DNA of 64,000 nt from Mucilaginibacter aquaedulcis (GCF_030409325.1 NZ_JAUFPR010000004.1:47548-111547); one strand, 5' to 3'. Shown: positions 24,587 to 33,463, numbered from the stretch's first letter. The notes: generated by a model from the sequence alone, not told the origin. Made by a program: numbers and translations.

Positions 24587-25735
24587 ATGAAAATCACCCT
24601 ATCCATTATTGATATGATCATAATATTTATGGCATTACAGGGATCGGTGATGGCCGGCTTATTATTTTGTTCGGCAAAAAGAATAAGCAGTAACAAGTGG
24701 TTAGCTTCTTTCATGCTGGTGATCATATCAGCAACACTGGTTATGGAATTTTTCAATTCCGACTTAGCCTGGAAGTATCCGCTCGCTATTCCCTTCATAC
24801 CTATTCTACGAATGACCATCGGGCCACTAACCTATTTTTATACCCGCAGCCTTATTTATGGTGATAAAAAGTTAAATCGTAAAGATTACCTGCATTTTTT
24901 GCCCTTAGTAATGGATATGCAGCCACAGCTCATTAACCTGCTGTATTTTACTGGTATCCTCGGTATTCCCGGCGTTACCAGGATTTATTCATCGCAGCAA
25001 ATACAGCAATTTTTATTCAGCGGCAATGTTTTATACAATCTCCCCGCGTTGTGTTCCCTGCTTATTTACACCGGCCTTAGCTATAATCTTATCCACAAGG
25101 TTCTCCAACATACAGAACCATCTACCCATAAACTCAAAGATTTGAAATGGTTACAAACTTTCCTTTATGCAGAATTTGCGCTGATCATTATTTTTATGGC
25201 TGGCATCATACTAACCTTAATATCAAGCTGGAACAATTACTTTTTATTTATCCCCGCTATTTCGCTTGTGTATTGGTTGGGTATGGCAACTTATTTCAGG
25301 CAGGCTAAAATGAGCTTTACTGACGTTACTGAATATAATAAACCACCAGTTAAAATACATTTTACAATAACCGAAGCAGAAAAATATCAGCAACAGCTCT
25401 ATACGCTCATGAATACAGATCTGATTTATTTAAATCCTGCTTTAAAATTAGATATACTGGCAGGCAGGCTCATGATCTCTGAAAAATTGTTATCAAGCCT
25501 GCTCAATCAGCACATGGGCAAAAACTTTAATGATTTTATTAACGAATACCGGGTGATCGAAGCTAAAAAGAAACTTGCAGACCCCAGTCTTAACCATTTC
25601 ACCATTGCTGCTATAGCTGCAGATTGCGGTTTTAATTCGTTAGCCACTTTTCAACGCTGTTTTAAACAGTTTACAGGTGGTACACCCAGCCATTATCAAA
25701 ACAGTTTAAAGCCTCAAAACCATTATACAACATGA
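24587..25735 (+). CDS. Membrane-bound AraC-type regulator (7TM N-terminus, HTH C-terminus)
   Basis: From the ATG at 24587 the protein has 382 aa. About seven hydrophobic helices fill residues 1-250. The C-terminal 110 residues carry an AraC HTH pair (LKLDILAGRLMISEKLLSSLLNQ and FTIAAIAADCGFNSLATFQRCF). This 7TM-plus-HTH layout is common in Bacteroidota and suggests a membrane sensor that acts directly on DNA. The stop overlaps the next gene in an ATGA. It is the first gene of a block bounded by two direct repeat copies, and its likely targets are the three domain-sharing genes that follow. Confidence 0.88.
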   Translation: MKITLSIIDMIIIFMALQGSVMAGLLFCSAKRISSNKWLASFMLVIISATLVMEFFNSDLAWKYPLAIPFIPILRMTIGPLTYFYTRSLIYGDKKLNRKDYLHFLPLVMDMQPQLINLLYFTGILGIPGVTRIYSSQQIQQFLFSGNVLYNLPALCSLLIYTGLSYNLIHKVLQHTEPSTHKLKDLKWLQTFLYAEFALIIIFMAGIILTLISSWNNYFLFIPAISLVYWLGMATYFRQAKMSFTDVTEYNKPPVKIHFTITEAEKYQQQLYTLMNTDLIYLNPALKLDILAGRLMISEKLLSSLLNQHMGKNFNDFINEYRVIEAKKKLADPSLNHFTIAAIAADCGFNSLATFQRCFKQFTGGTPSHYQNSLKPQNHYTT

Positions 25736-26394
25736 AAAAGGTTTTGGTGATTTCAGCTACACTTGTTGTTATAACTATTGTTGTGGCAGCAATGATCAGG
25801 CTACCCCATCATACTTTAACTGCACAGCAGTTAACTGCTTTTACCGGCAGGTATGAAATGCAAAATAAAGGTTATAGCGCCTATGTGGACGTTACGGTTA
25901 AAAACAACGCATTAGAGTATATTAATTCCTGGGATGGCTACGAAAGGGATCTTGGATATTTAAGCGGCGATGATTTTATGGTCAAAGGCTTTGGCTGGTC
26001 GTTAAAATTTGGCAGAAACAAACAACACACAGTAACATATTTAACCGCTTTTGATAATACCCGCTGGACAAAGATAAACCGTGATTCAAGCATAGCCAGT
26101 GCGGCACGATGGAAGCTGATGATCGATGATTCAAAAATCCACCCTTATGCCATAGATACAGCGGCACTAAAATTATTTACAGGTAATTATGGTAACGTAA
26201 AAATATCCTTTAAAAATGGAGCACTCTATTTTACAAACTCAACAGGCTATCAGGCCATGTTAACACCATTCTCGGCAACAGCCTTTACCTTCGATGCCTG
26301 CAAAATAGAATTTTATAAAAACACTGATAGCATCAGGAAGCTATCTATACTTTATGAAAATGGTTTTGCCGAACCATACCTGAGCAATCGTTAA
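25732..26394 (+). CDS. Membrane-anchored two-lobe beta protein (DUF3471-like modules)
   Basis: A 220-aa protein with an N-terminal membrane anchor or signal (VLVISATLVVITIVVAAMI). Lobe 1 (about residues 33-115) begins LTAFTGRYE and resembles the two lobes of the next gene's product. Lobe 2 (about 130-217) begins IHPYAIDTAALKLFTGNY and closely matches the C-terminal lobe of the S41 peptidase two genes on (LKTFTGNY, NGALYF/NGLLYF, LTPFSATAFTFD/LTPLSLTTFTLD). It is thus a chimaera of its two neighbours. Coupled to the AraC gene by a 4-nt overlap. Function unknown; such lobes occur at the ends of beta-lactamase-like and S41 hydrolases. Confidence 0.75.
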   Translation: MKKVLVISATLVVITIVVAAMIRLPHHTLTAQQLTAFTGRYEMQNKGYSAYVDVTVKNNALEYINSWDGYERDLGYLSGDDFMVKGFGWSLKFGRNKQHTVTYLTAFDNTRWTKINRDSSIASAARWKLMIDDSKIHPYAIDTAALKLFTGNYGNVKISFKNGALYFTNSTGYQAMLTPFSATAFTFDACKIEFYKNTDSIRKLSILYENGFAEPYLSNR

Positions 26395-26439
26395 TTTCCG
26401 GCTTTTTATATTCCAAACACTTTTCCAGCCAATAAACAA

Positions 26440-26490
26440 TACTCAAATCCCGATTTGAGTAGGTTACCCTTTCCAAAACAGTTTGTTTTG
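26440..26490. promoter_or_regulatory. Two tandem palindromes before the 26554 gene
   Basis: TACTCAAAT-cccg-ATTTGAGTA (26440-26461, 9-bp arms) and CAAAACA-gtt-TGTTTTG (26474-26490, 7-bp arms). They lie in the 159-nt gap between the first and second lobe-protein genes and could be operators of the upstream AraC protein, or a terminator-like hairpin plus operator. Confidence 0.4.
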
Positions 26491-26553
26491 CCTTAACAAA
26501 CGGAATTGATTAACCCATTAAGGATAACTATACATAACCTCAAAATCAGAAAA

Positions 26554-27177
26554 ATGAAAAAGTATCTCATACTGCCTCTTGCATTTATTTTATTACCAAT
26601 AGCCTTTTGCCTGGCTACGCCTCTTTTAAACCAAAAAGATACACTTACTGCTTATGCCGGCCGGTATGAAACCAGCCAGGGCGACAAAATTGTACAGGTT
26701 GATGTTGATATACAAAATGGAGAACTGGTAGGCACCAGTTTACGCGATGGTCAGCAGCTGCACCTTGACCACTCGTCAGGCAATTACATTATTAAAGAAT
26801 CGGGCCTGTCTATCAAATTTATAAAAGACAAAAAAAACGTAGTGACCGGCATATTAGTATCAGGGACGGATGTCTGGAAAAAAACCAGCGCCACCTTGGC
26901 TCCAATTGGAGCAAAATCCGGCAATCAGGATGAATATGTTGGTAAGTACCAAACCGGCCCAAATAATCAGCCTCTGATCATTGAAATAGCCGTAAAACAT
27001 GGCAAATTATGGGGCACACAGCTATGGGATGGCCGTAACAGCCCGCTCGATTATGTATCAGGCGACGAATTCACGATCAACAACTTGGGTTTTCCTTTAA
27101 AATTTATCAGGGATAATGATAAAAAGGTTGTAAACATACTCTTCAACGGGACAGACACTTTTATAAAAATCAAATAG
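26554..27177 (+). CDS. Secreted protein of two repeated beta lobes (DUF3471-like)
   Basis: With the ATG at 26554 the protein has 207 aa and a signal peptide ending near residue 24. Two internal repeats follow: LTAYAGRYETSQGD...LVGTSLRDGQQLHLDHSSG and QDEYVGKYQTGPNN...LWGTQLWDGRNSPLDYVSG, each about 80 residues and ending in a DVWKK/DTFIKI strand. Lobe 1 of the previous gene's product has the same pattern. No catalytic motif is visible. It lies between the other two members of the set, 11 nt before the S41 gene. Confidence 0.75.
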   Translation: MKKYLILPLAFILLPIAFCLATPLLNQKDTLTAYAGRYETSQGDKIVQVDVDIQNGELVGTSLRDGQQLHLDHSSGNYIIKESGLSIKFIKDKKNVVTGILVSGTDVWKKTSATLAPIGAKSGNQDEYVGKYQTGPNNQPLIIEIAVKHGKLWGTQLWDGRNSPLDYVSGDEFTINNLGFPLKFIRDNDKKVVNILFNGTDTFIKIK

Positions 27178-27188
27178 CCTTACCATTC

Positions 27189-28475
27189 ATGAAGTTTGTA
27201 AAAAGTTTTTTTGCAATTGTTTTGCCGTTGCTGTATCATGAATATTCATTCGCCCAAAAACAATCACTTAAGCTAACTCCGGCTATTAAGGCCGAAATTA
27301 TTGACAGCCTTGCGTCTCAATTGATAAAAGAATATGTAAGCCCCGACACTGCTGTTAGCTTTGGTAATCATATTAAAGCCTGCCTTAAAAACGGCACTTA
27401 CCATACAATTAGCAATGGTGCTGATTTTGCGGAAGCCTTAACCTTAGATATGTGGAGGGTTAACCGAGATTTGCACTTACAATTACATTATGATTCGGCG
27501 CCTCCATTATCATATGTGCAAAATATGGTTAAAAAGATGAATGGAGCTAAACAGGCTAACTTTGGATTTCCGCAGATTGAGCATTTAGATGGCAATATCG
27601 GCTATATTCGGATGACAGGCTTTTGGGAACTGAACGATCAAGCAAAGGAAGTTGTTGACGGAACATTCTTATTTTTAAAAAACTCAGATGTACTGATCAT
27701 TGACCTTAGGACATGCGGCGGTGGTGAGCCTGAAATGGTTAAATATATTTGCAGTTATTTTTTTAAGGAAAAAACTCATATTGAGGACCACTACTATCGC
27801 AGCAGGAATGAAACTGTACAATTGTGGACGACACCTCTACCTAACGCAATATTTACCAAAATACCTATTTATATCTTAGTGAGCCACTCCACATTTTCGG
27901 CTGCTGAAGAATTGTCTTATGATCTGCAAAGTCAACATCGCGCCATGATTGTTGGCGAACCTACAGGCGGTGGCGCACATGGCACAAAAGATGTGCCCAT
28001 CAGATACGGCTTCATCGTGCAGATACCGGTAGGTAAATCTATCAATCCCATCACCAAAACAAACTGGGAAAAAGTAGGCGTACAACCCAATATCAAAACA
28101 AATGCCTACAGCGCCCTCGATGCAGCCATATTTGATTTTTATAACCACCAAACACCGCCAATAAGAGATTCATTGATAGCACTGGCAAATTTCAAACGCA
28201 CAATCAGCAATTCAAAACTTCACCCCCACCCAATAAATCTGTCTGTATTAAAAACATTTACAGGCAATTACAAGGAGCGACTCATAACTTTAGAAAACGG
28301 CCTGTTATACTTCAATGCACCCAACACTTACAGAACTGTCTTAACACCACTCTCATTAACAACTTTTACCTTGGATGAACGCCTTATGGAGTTTCATAAG
28401 AACGCGAAAGGTATCATTAACGAAATGAGACTTATTTACGCTGACGGAAAGATTGAAAAATTTTATAAGAAATGA
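27189..28475 (+). CDS. S41 family peptidase (IRBP/tricorn-like) with C-terminal lobe
   Basis: A 428-aa exported protein (signal peptide residues 1-22). The S41 core has GNIGYIRMTGFW, LIIDLRTCGGGEPEMV, and the nucleophile Ser237 in STFSAAEEL, followed by GEPTGGGAHG (256-265); this is the IRBP-type form common in Bacteroidota. No PDZ domain is seen. Residues 345-428 form a beta lobe homologous to the second lobe of the protein encoded at 25732. It is the last gene of the repeat-bounded block. The peptidase may process a partner while the shared lobe mediates binding. Confidence 0.85.
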   Translation: MKFVKSFFAIVLPLLYHEYSFAQKQSLKLTPAIKAEIIDSLASQLIKEYVSPDTAVSFGNHIKACLKNGTYHTISNGADFAEALTLDMWRVNRDLHLQLHYDSAPPLSYVQNMVKKMNGAKQANFGFPQIEHLDGNIGYIRMTGFWELNDQAKEVVDGTFLFLKNSDVLIIDLRTCGGGEPEMVKYICSYFFKEKTHIEDHYYRSRNETVQLWTTPLPNAIFTKIPIYILVSHSTFSAAEELSYDLQSQHRAMIVGEPTGGGAHGTKDVPIRYGFIVQIPVGKSINPITKTNWEKVGVQPNIKTNAYSALDAAIFDFYNHQTPPIRDSLIALANFKRTISNSKLHPHPINLSVLKTFTGNYKERLITLENGLLYFNAPNTYRTVLTPLSLTTFTLDERLMEFHKNAKGIINEMRLIYADGKIEKFYKK

Positions 28476-28530
28476 TTAATAATGACTACATAATTTTGTC
28501 AATTCCGACCACAGTTTGGCAATCGAGAAT

Positions 28531-28607
28531 TTGTCTGAGCCAGGATGCATCTACAAATGAACAAAAATCCCTTAATCCGATAATCTGTTTAATCGTGGTT
28601 CAGACAA
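28531..28607. repeat. TTGTCTGAACC palindromic repeat, copy 2
   Basis: Left end TTGTCTGAGCC, right end GGTTCAGACAA. The right-hand 45 nt are identical to copy 1 at 24391-24486. It begins 55 nt after the S41 gene stop and marks the far border of the four-gene block. Confidence 0.85.
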
Positions 28608-28612
28608 AAAAA

Positions 28613-28674
28613 AAGACACATGTGATGTGTCTCTACATTGATTAATTAACGCAGAGCCACATTACATGTGTCTC
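28613..28674. repeat. GACACAT/ATGTGTC hairpin element
   Basis: AGACACAT-gtg-ATGTGTCT is a tight hairpin, followed after about 25 nt by CCACATTACATGTGTCTC, which carries the same words. This looks like another short dispersed palindromic repeat. It sits between convergent genes and may help terminate both. Confidence 0.55.
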
Positions 28675-28697
28675 AATATTTCAAAAAAATCTCCTTG

Positions 28698-29438
28698 CTA
28701 TTCCTCTTCCTCTTCAGATTCCAGGTTAGCTGCAGCCGGTTCGTCTAAAAACCATGCTGTTTCGCCAGCGATGGAATCGATTAGTTGTGCAGGGTATTCT
28801 TCAATATCCTCTTCGTCTTCCAATATGTGGTGTACGGCAATTGCCTTGCCTTCGCCATAAACCAGGAATGCTATGTAGCGGGCATCGTTTATGAGGGGCG
28901 CGTTCAGCGTGATGCGCCAAACCTGCTGATCTTCCAGCCAAACTTCTTTTACTCCTGGTGTGGTATCATGCAACACCGGCGTATGAGGGAATAATGAGGC
29001 TGTGTGCGAATTATCGCCCAAGCCAAGTAATACCAGGTCAAAGCTTACTTCATCATCATCAAAAAAGGCGGTGATGAGGCCCCAGTATTTTGCAGCCGCT
29101 TCGGCAGGTTCAAAAGTGGTATCAACCGCAAAAATTTGCGCCGGACTGATCATCAGCGGCTCAAATAACGCTTTTTTAGCCATCAGGTAATTACTGTCTT
29201 TATGATCCTGAGGCACGTTGCGCTCATCGCCAAAGAAGAAATATACCTTTTCCCAATCCAGCTGATCGGCGTAAGAGGTAGAGGCCAGCAACTCATACAG
29301 CTTTTTGGGCGAGCTACCACCCGACAGGGCTACGGTAAAACGGCCTCTTTCTGAAATGGATTGGTTACCAATTTTAACAAAATAATCTGCCAGCGCTGTA
29401 AGCACTTCATCGGCAGTATCATATACATTTAAGTTCAT
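28698..29438 (-). CDS. pgl: 6-phosphogluconolactonase
   Basis: A 246-aa member of the NagB/6PGL superfamily with FTVALSGGSSPKKLYELLA, VYFFFGDERNVPQDHKDSN and LVLLGLGDNSHTASLFPHTP, the active-site segments that place it with 6-phosphogluconolactonases and not glucosamine deaminases. It hydrolyses 6-phosphogluconolactone. It is the last gene of the pentose phosphate cluster, after zwf. The C-terminus ends in an acidic tail (LESEEEEE). Confidence 0.94.
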   Translation of the reverse strand: MNLNVYDTADEVLTALADYFVKIGNQSISERGRFTVALSGGSSPKKLYELLASTSYADQLDWEKVYFFFGDERNVPQDHKDSNYLMAKKALFEPLMISPAQIFAVDTTFEPAEAAAKYWGLITAFFDDDEVSFDLVLLGLGDNSHTASLFPHTPVLHDTTPGVKEVWLEDQQVWRITLNAPLINDARYIAFLVYGEGKAIAVHHILEDEEDIEEYPAQLIDSIAGETAWFLDEPAAANLESEEEEE

Positions 29439-29449
29439 ATCTGTAATAA

Positions 29450-29566
29450 GTAGTGAGTGATGAGTAATGAGTGATGAGTGATGAGTTCAGACATTAGGAG
29501 TACTGAATTATTCATATTTAAACCAATAATTCAGTACTCATAACTCACCACCCAAAACTTAATACT
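29450..29566. repeat. Word-repetitive hairpin between zwf and pgl (GTGATGAGTGATGAG words)
   Basis: Tandem GTGATGAG words are followed by a perfect 15-bp inverted repeat GAGTACTGAATTATT (29498-29512) / AATAATTCAGTACTC (29525-29539) and complementary CTCAT/CTCACC words. It forms a long stem in the 131-nt gap between two genes of one pathway. Confidence 0.65.
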
Positions 29567-29569
29567 CAA

Positions 29570-31087
29570 TTATCGTTTTTTACCATTTACCGGCAGGGTG
29601 AACCAGGTAAATCCGTCGCGGGCAATTAATGCCTCGGCAGCTTCAGGCCCCCATGAATCGGCAGAATAGTTAGGGAAATTCAGGCTCTTTTTATTTTGCC
29701 ATGTAGTTAAGATAGGCATTACCAGATCCCATGCGGCCTCAACCTGGTCGCCACGCATAAACAGGGTTTGATCACCCAGCATGGTATCCAGTATCAGCGT
29801 TTCATAAGCTTCTGGTGCCTGGTTGGTGTAGGTACCTTTATAATCAAACACCATGTCAACGGCGTTCAGTACCATGTCAATTCCAGGGCGTTTGGCCTGT
29901 ACCTGCAAACGGATACTCATTTCTGGCTGTATGCTGATGATGAGCCTGTTTTGCTGCCAGCTTTCGGCGGCCTCTGTAGGGAATATCAGGTGAGGTACAT
30001 CCTTAAACTGAATGGTTATAACTGATGACGACTGGTGCATGCGTTTACCTGTACGCAGGTAAAACGGAACACCCTGCCAGCGCCAGTTATCAATAAAGAA
30101 TTTAAAGGCTGCAAAAGTTTCGGTATTTGAATCGGGGTTAACCTTTGGCTCTTCACGGTATCCAGGTACTTCTTTACCTTTCATCCAGCCACTGCCATAC
30201 TGGCCCCTAACAGCCGAGTTACGTATCTCATCAGGACCAAACCGGCGCATGGCTTTCAGTACATCCACCTTGCGGTCGCGCACTTCATCGGCACTAAAGC
30301 TTACCGGGGCTTCCATAGCTACGTGGCAAAGCAATTGCAACAGGTGATTCTGGATCATATCACGCATGGCGCCTGAACCATCGTAATAGTCGCCGCGATC
30401 TTCAACGCCCAATTGCTCGGTAACTGAAATTTGCACGTGCTCAATATAGTTACGGTTCCACAATGGCTCCATAATGGAGTTGGCAAAGCGGAAAGCCATA
30501 ATGTTTTGAACAGTTTCCTTACCCAGGTAATGGTCAATACGGTAGATCTGACATTCATCAAAAATGTTTGCCAGCAACTGGTTAAGTTCTTTGGCTGTTT
30601 CCAGGTCATGACCAAATGGTTTCTCGATGATGATACGCACACGTTTTTTATCGTCGGCCAGTTTAGCTTTTGATATGTTTGAGGCAATGATCGGGAAGAA
30701 GTTTGGTGCCACCGCCAGGTAAAACAATACGTTGGCTTTAGTTTTCCACTCGGCATTGTGTTTTTCAATACGTTTGCCAAACTCTTTATAAGTTTCAAAA
30801 TCATTGGCATCCGATACCTGGTAATAGATATTTTTTACAAATTCGGCCCATTTCTTATCGTCGGTTTTGCCGCTGCGCGAAAACTGGTTGATGTCTCTGT
30901 GCAGGTTTTCTCTAAACTGCTCATCAGTTAGTTTGGTACGGCCGGTGCCGATGATAGAAAACTGTTTAGGCATCCAGCCATCTAAAAATAGATTGTAAAG
31001 GGCTGGTGCTATTTTCCGGGAATTTAAATCGCCGGTACCACCAAAAATGATGAATATGGTAGGATCTGATTTAGTGTTTGTGCTCAT
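29570..31087 (-). CDS. zwf: Glucose-6-phosphate 1-dehydrogenase
   Basis: A 505-aa protein with the cofactor motif GGTGDL (16-21), EKPFGHD (155-161) and the active-site signature RIDHYLGKE (183-191), followed by the large dimer domain. It oxidises glucose-6-phosphate to 6-phosphogluconolactone with NAD(P). It lies between gnd and pgl, so the three oxidative pentose phosphate enzymes are adjacent. Length agrees with the family. Confidence 0.96.
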   Translation of the reverse strand: MSTNTKSDPTIFIIFGGTGDLNSRKIAPALYNLFLDGWMPKQFSIIGTGRTKLTDEQFRENLHRDINQFSRSGKTDDKKWAEFVKNIYYQVSDANDFETYKEFGKRIEKHNAEWKTKANVLFYLAVAPNFFPIIASNISKAKLADDKKRVRIIIEKPFGHDLETAKELNQLLANIFDECQIYRIDHYLGKETVQNIMAFRFANSIMEPLWNRNYIEHVQISVTEQLGVEDRGDYYDGSGAMRDMIQNHLLQLLCHVAMEAPVSFSADEVRDRKVDVLKAMRRFGPDEIRNSAVRGQYGSGWMKGKEVPGYREEPKVNPDSNTETFAAFKFFIDNWRWQGVPFYLRTGKRMHQSSSVITIQFKDVPHLIFPTEAAESWQQNRLIISIQPEMSIRLQVQAKRPGIDMVLNAVDMVFDYKGTYTNQAPEAYETLILDTMLGDQTLFMRGDQVEAAWDLVMPILTTWQNKKSLNFPNYSADSWGPEAAEALIARDGFTWFTLPVNGKKR

Positions 31088-31099
31088 TGTTGTTTTAAT

Positions 31100-31245
31100 T
31101 TGAGTAAGGATTTGGGGAGCAAGGAATAAGGATCTTTGTTCTTTATCCTTTTATCTTTATCTCAAAAAATCCTTGTTTTTTGTTCTTTTTACCCTTGGTA
31201 TAAAATCTTTATTCTTTGCTCCAAAAGTCCTTGCTCCTATCTTAT
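31100..31245. repeat. Word-repetitive element between gnd and zwf (AAGGAT / ATCCTT words)
   Basis: Words GTAAGGAT, GAGCAAGGA and AATAAGGAT on the left face ATCCTT, TCCTTG and GCTCC on the right, giving a long imperfect stem in a 162-nt gap. Same architecture as the other word elements. Confidence 0.45.
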
Positions 31246-31249
31246 CTCT

Positions 31250-32677
31250 TTAGTCCTGAACTGGTGCCCACTGTGTATGGAATGTACCTTCTTTGCCTAT
31301 TAGCTCATAAGTATGCGCGCCAAAGTAATCGCGCTGAGCCTGGGTAAGGTTTGATGGCATCCTGGCGCTGCGGAAAGCATCAAAATAGCTTAACGAAGCG
31401 GCAAAAGCCGGTGCAGCAATACCCGCAGCAATGGTTTTTGATAATACCTTCCTGATTCCTGGTACAGCACCTTCAACCAGGGCCTGTACGTTTGAATCAA
31501 GCAACAGGTGCTCTAAGGCAGCATCTTTTTCGTATGCCTTGAAAATATCATTCAGGAATTTTGAACGGATGATACAGCCACCGCGCCAGATCTTGGCGAT
31601 CTCGCCCAGGTGCAGATCATATTTGTACTCTGCCGAAGCGTTTGACAGCAATTGCATGCCTTGCGCGTAGCTAACGATCATGGTGAAATATAATGATTGC
31701 TCAAGTGCTGCAACAAACTCAGCTTTATCGGCTTCTAACACAATAGCATCCTTAGCATAAAGCGAAGCCGCTTTTTCGCGCAGTTGTTTGTATTTAGAAA
31801 GATCGCGCATGGATACTGAGGTATCTATTGTAGGGATAGGCGCCTGCAGATCCATGGCCACTTGTGATGTCCATTTACCGGTACCTTTAGCACGAGCTTC
31901 ATCTTTAATATCATCCAATAATAAATGATCGGTGCCCGGAGCTTTGTATTTGAAAATATCTTTGGTGATATCCAGCAGGAATGATTGAAGCCTGCCTTCG
32001 TTCCACTCGGCAAAAATTTTGCCTATCTCGTCGTTGCTTAGTTTAAGGCCTTTTTTCAGTATCTCGTAAGTTTCAGCAATCAGCTGCATAATACCGTACT
32101 CAATACCGTTGTGCACCATTTTAACAAAGTGACCAGATGCGCCCGGACCAATATAGGTTACGCAAGGTACACCATCAACCTTGGCGGCAATGGCTTCAAA
32201 AATAGGCTTCATTACGTTGTAGGCTTGCTTATCGCCACCCGGCATCATGCTCGGGCCGCGGCGCGCGCCTTCTTCCCCGCCAGAAACACCCATGCCAAAG
32301 AAGTGAAGGCCTTGGGCTTCCAGTTCTTCCACACGGCGGTTGGTATCGGTAAAGTGCGAGTTACCGCCGTCAATTAATATATCGCCCTTCTCCAGCAAAG
32401 GAGTCAGTTCTTCAATTACAGCATCTACAATTTTACCGGCCGGAACCAGCATCATGATAGCTCTTGGCGTAGTAAGGCTTTGTACAAACTCTTTAACATC
32501 GCCAAAACCTTTAGCGGCGCGGTCGCCGGCTTCTTCGTTCAGTGATGCTACCTTTGCGGCATCCTTATCATGTCCGGCTACGGCAAAACCGTGATCGGCC
32601 ATGTTTAGCAGTAAGCTGCGGCCCATAACGCCTAAGCCTATCATGCCAAAAGCGTATTTATCTGTTGTTGCGCTCAT
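31250..32677 (-). CDS. gnd: 6-phosphogluconate dehydrogenase, decarboxylating
   Basis: A 475-aa protein: Rossmann loop IGLGVMG (13-19), GGNSHFTDT, GMGVSGGEEGARRGPS, and the catalytic KMVHNGIEYGIMQ (Lys186, Asn190, Glu193). It converts 6-phosphogluconate to ribulose-5-phosphate with release of CO2. Length matches the long-chain dimeric form. It is followed by zwf and preceded by the HAD phosphatase gene. Confidence 0.96.
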   Translation of the reverse strand: MSATTDKYAFGMIGLGVMGRSLLLNMADHGFAVAGHDKDAAKVASLNEEAGDRAAKGFGDVKEFVQSLTTPRAIMMLVPAGKIVDAVIEELTPLLEKGDILIDGGNSHFTDTNRRVEELEAQGLHFFGMGVSGGEEGARRGPSMMPGGDKQAYNVMKPIFEAIAAKVDGVPCVTYIGPGASGHFVKMVHNGIEYGIMQLIAETYEILKKGLKLSNDEIGKIFAEWNEGRLQSFLLDITKDIFKYKAPGTDHLLLDDIKDEARAKGTGKWTSQVAMDLQAPIPTIDTSVSMRDLSKYKQLREKAASLYAKDAIVLEADKAEFVAALEQSLYFTMIVSYAQGMQLLSNASAEYKYDLHLGEIAKIWRGGCIIRSKFLNDIFKAYEKDAALEHLLLDSNVQALVEGAVPGIRKVLSKTIAAGIAAPAFAASLSYFDAFRSARMPSNLTQAQRDYFGAHTYELIGKEGTFHTQWAPVQD

Positions 32678-32689
32678 TTTTTTATTGGT

Positions 32690-32823
32690 TCAGTAGTTTA
32701 TCAGTTCAGTGGTTCATTAGTAGTATATCGGTTCATTAGTTCATTGGTTTATTGGTGAACAATTTGCTAATCATTGGAAAAGCCCAATGAACTAATGAAC
32801 CTGTGAACTAATGAACCGATATA
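32690..32823. repeat. Word-repetitive hairpin between HAD and gnd genes (GTTCATTAG words)
   Basis: Repeats of GGTTCATTAGTTCATTGG are followed by the complement. A perfect 20-bp inverted repeat pairs 32724-32743 with 32804-32823 (left arm starts TATATCGGTTCATTAG). The right arm runs up to the stop codon of the HAD gene. Confidence 0.7.
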
Positions 32824-33450
32824 TTAACGACTATTATTCTCCTTTTTAAGGTCCTCTAATATTTGTTTGGTGGTTTTACAGTCAGTATGCTGAAACGCGC
32901 GGATACCCAGTTTCTGGGCCGTGTTCACAAACATCATCCTGTCATCAAAATACACGCACTGCTGCGGCGATGCCTGGGCCACACCCATGGCCAGCTGCCA
33001 TATGCCAGGATCGGGCTTGCGCATTTTCACCTCGCACGATGATACAAAGGCATCAAAGCACTCATGCAGTTTGAACTTTTTAACGCGGTAATCATTCAGT
33101 TCCTTACCCTCATTATTGATGGAAATGATACGGAAACCGCAATCTTTTTTCCATTCCTTCAGAAAGGCAAGTGTATCATCCAGTTCAAGAGAACGGGAGT
33201 ACATGAACTCCTTAAAATCCTCACGAACAAAATCGCGGGGATGATTAAAGATCACCGTATCCAGGTATTCATCAAGGGTGATGGCGCCAATTTCATATAC
33301 GTTAAACACAAAATTGTGAAGCTCATTCACCTCGGCGTGATCAAGCCCGAATTTATCGCAGGCAGCCTTACGCGAATCGCGGCCCCATCCATTAGTGAGC
33401 AGGATACCTCCTACGTCAAAAAAAAGTATTTTAATGTTTGCAGCTTCCAT
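32824..33450 (-). CDS. HAD superfamily phosphatase (YihX-like) in the pentose phosphate cluster
   Basis: A 208-aa HAD hydrolase. Motif I reads FFDVGGILL, so the nucleophile Asp is kept but the second Asp of DxD is Gly, as in YihX-type phosphatases. Motif II is ISINNEG, motif III is the Lys in MRKPDP, and motif IV is VYFDDRMMFV. It starts 13 nt after the transaldolase stop, so it is in the pentose phosphate operon. A sugar-phosphate substrate is likely, perhaps clearing a side product; the exact one is not visible. Confidence 0.85.
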   Translation of the reverse strand: MEAANIKILFFDVGGILLTNGWGRDSRKAACDKFGLDHAEVNELHNFVFNVYEIGAITLDEYLDTVIFNHPRDFVREDFKEFMYSRSLELDDTLAFLKEWKKDCGFRIISINNEGKELNDYRVKKFKLHECFDAFVSSCEVKMRKPDPGIWQLAMGVAQASPQQCVYFDDRMMFVNTAQKLGIRAFQHTDCKTTKQILEDLKKENNSR

Positions 33451-33463
33451 AAAGCAAAGAGGT

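Noticed and set aside
32690..32823. CRISPR-like array from repeated GTTCATTAG words
   Set aside because: Repeats are short, variable, lack regular spacers, and form an inverted, not direct, arrangement; no cas gene is present.
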